Positions 63,276-64,000 of a stretch of 64,000 nucleotides of DNA are shown piece by piece. The notes under the pieces are model-generated. The model ran no database searches, was not told the DNA's origin, and worked only from the letters and a program-made list of their open reading frames with translations. Source of the DNA: Stutzerimonas degradans (GTDB lineage: Bacteria; Pseudomonadota; Gammaproteobacteria; Pseudomonadales; Pseudomonadaceae); the NCBI RefSeq assembly GCF_024448505.1, contig NZ_JAMOHV010000003.1, positions 248,001 through 312,000 on the forward strand. Direction: 5' to 3'. The number at the start of each line of letters is the position of its first letter. Position 1 is the stretch's first letter. The translations under genes and the position numbers were made by a program.

Positions 63276-64000
63276 ATGATCACCACGCTGCGTCACTCGC
63301 AACCGGGAGGCGGCCGTGCGCTGCGCAAGCCGGCGCCGCGTGGGGCCAGCCGGCTGGTGGCCCGCGAGCCGCTGTCCGCACGGTTGCCGCGACCGAATCT
63401 GACGGGGCTCAAGCGCGCTGTCTGGCCATTGCTGCTCGTCGGTCTGGCCTTCGGCCTGTACGAGCTGGGTGAGCGCCTGCTGCCCTACGCTGACCGGCCG
63501 ATCGCCAAGGTCAGCGTGCAGGGTGAGCTGAGCTACGTGGCGCGCGAGGCGGTGCAGCAGCGTATTGCGCCGTTCGTCGAGGCGAGCTTTTTCAAGGTTG
63601 ATCTGAACGGCATGCGTCACGATCTCGAGCAGATGCCTTGGATCGCCCATGTGGAAGTGCGCCGTGTGTGGCCGGACCAGGTGCAGGTGAATCTCGAGGA
63701 ACAGCTGCCGATTGCCCGCTGGGGCGACGAAGCGCTGCTGAACAACCGTGGGCAGGCCTTCGCACCGAATAACCTCAATCATTATGAACACTTGCCGCAA
63801 TTGCATGGTCCGAAGCGGGCTCAGCAACGGGTCATGCAGCAGTACCAGATGCTCAGCCAGATGCTGCGGCCGCTGGGCTTTTCCATCGCGAGCCTGGAAC
63901 TGCGCGAGCGTGGCAGCTGGTTCCTGACCACCAGCCAGGGCATCGAGCTGCTGCTGGGACGGGACCACGTGGTGGAAAAAATGCGTCGCTTCAATGCCAT
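63276..64000 (+). CDS. ftsQ: Cell division protein FtsQ, 3' end outside the window
   Basis: FtsQ recruits FtsL/FtsB to the divisome. About 241 residues are visible with no stop before the window edge. A basic, proline-rich cytoplasmic tail (1-45) is followed by one membrane helix (about 47-64, [16 protein letters not shown]), then a POTRA domain from about residue 75 ([21 protein letters not shown]) and the FtsQ beta domain ([29 protein letters not shown]). ATG 63276 lies 1 nt after ddl. ftsA and ftsZ are expected next. Confidence 0.95.
   Translation, partial: MITTLRHSQPGGGRALRKPAPRGASRLVAREPLSARLPRPNLTGLKRAVWPLLLVGLAFGLYELGERLLPYADRPIAKVSVQGELSYVAREAVQQRIAPFVEASFFKVDLNGMRHDLEQMPWIAHVEVRRVWPDQVQVNLEEQLPIARWGDEALLNNRGQAFAPNNLNHYEHLPQLHGPKRAQQRVMQQYQMLSQMLRPLGFSIASLELRERGSWFLTTSQGIELLLGRDHVVEKMRRFNA

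Overview
The window is GC-rich, densely packed chromosomal core DNA from a gammaproteobacterium of the Pseudomonas/Stutzerimonas group. The evidence is protein identity and gene order: maf-rng-yhdP-nitrilase-tldD-yjgA-pmbA; the kds/lpt/rpoN/ptsN block; the mla operon; murA-hisG-hisD-hisC-algW; cysD-cysNC with the APS kinase fused; rplM-rpsI-petABC-sspAB; and rnpB-mraZ-dcw. From memory this matches the P. aeruginosa PA44xx region. The type IV pilin with a TfpZ/FimB-like accessory gene and the strain-like intergenic hairpin repeats suggest a P. stutzeri-like organism. That species guess is inference.

Layout. 1-11 kb: a partial PEGA-like gene, maf, RNase G, the giant AsmA-like protein YhdP, a nitrilase-family amidase, and the TldD/PmbA protease pair flanking the ribosome-biogenesis gene yjgA (darP). 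11-18 kb (minus strand): kdsD-kdsC-lptC-lptA-lptB-rpoN-hpf-ptsN-rapZ-ptsO, which joins LPS/Kdo synthesis and LPS transport to sigma-54, ribosome hibernation and the nitrogen PTS. 18-22 kb (plus): mlaFEDCB retrograde phospholipid transport, extended by a psiE-family gene, then ibaG. 22-28 kb: murA, hisG, hisD and hisC, then the periplasmic protease algW on the opposite strand. 28-32 kb: a Nif3-like gene and the sulfate-activation genes cysD and cysNC. 32-38.7 kb: the type IV pilus cluster (tfpZ, pilA minus; pilB, pilC, pilD plus), coaE and yacG, and an orphan CbiM-like permease gene. 39.8-44.6 kb: ribosomal proteins L13/S9, the cytochrome bc1 complex and SspA/SspB. 44.7-49.6 kb: an envelope-maintenance block (BON lipoprotein, GmhA/DiaA, YraN, LpoA), rsmI and the RNase P RNA. 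49.9-64 kb: the dcw division and cell-wall cluster mraZ-rsmH-ftsL-ftsI-murE-murF-mraY-murD-ftsW-murG-murC-ddl-ftsQ, with ftsQ cut by the window edge.

Functionally most of the window builds the envelope. MurA through Ddl make the peptidoglycan precursor, FtsI/FtsW/FtsL/FtsQ and LpoA act on the wall at division, Kds/Lpt build and export LPS, Mla and YhdP handle phospholipids, and AlgW senses envelope stress. Readable control signals include a canonical GG-N10-GC sigma-54 promoter for pilA (with rpoN itself in the window), a promoter followed by three 10-bp-phased AAGTGG boxes ahead of mraZ (expected MraZ autoregulation), near-consensus sigma-70 promoters for mla and rplM, and several good terminators.

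I found no prophage, insertion sequence, CRISPR array, tRNA gene or defence island, and no convincing new multigene system. The least explained items are a nested inverted repeat next to paired direct repeats between the CbiM-like gene and rplM, tandem hairpins between hisD and hisC, an AT-rich structured stretch between rnpB and the mra promoter, and psiE inside the mla transcription unit.
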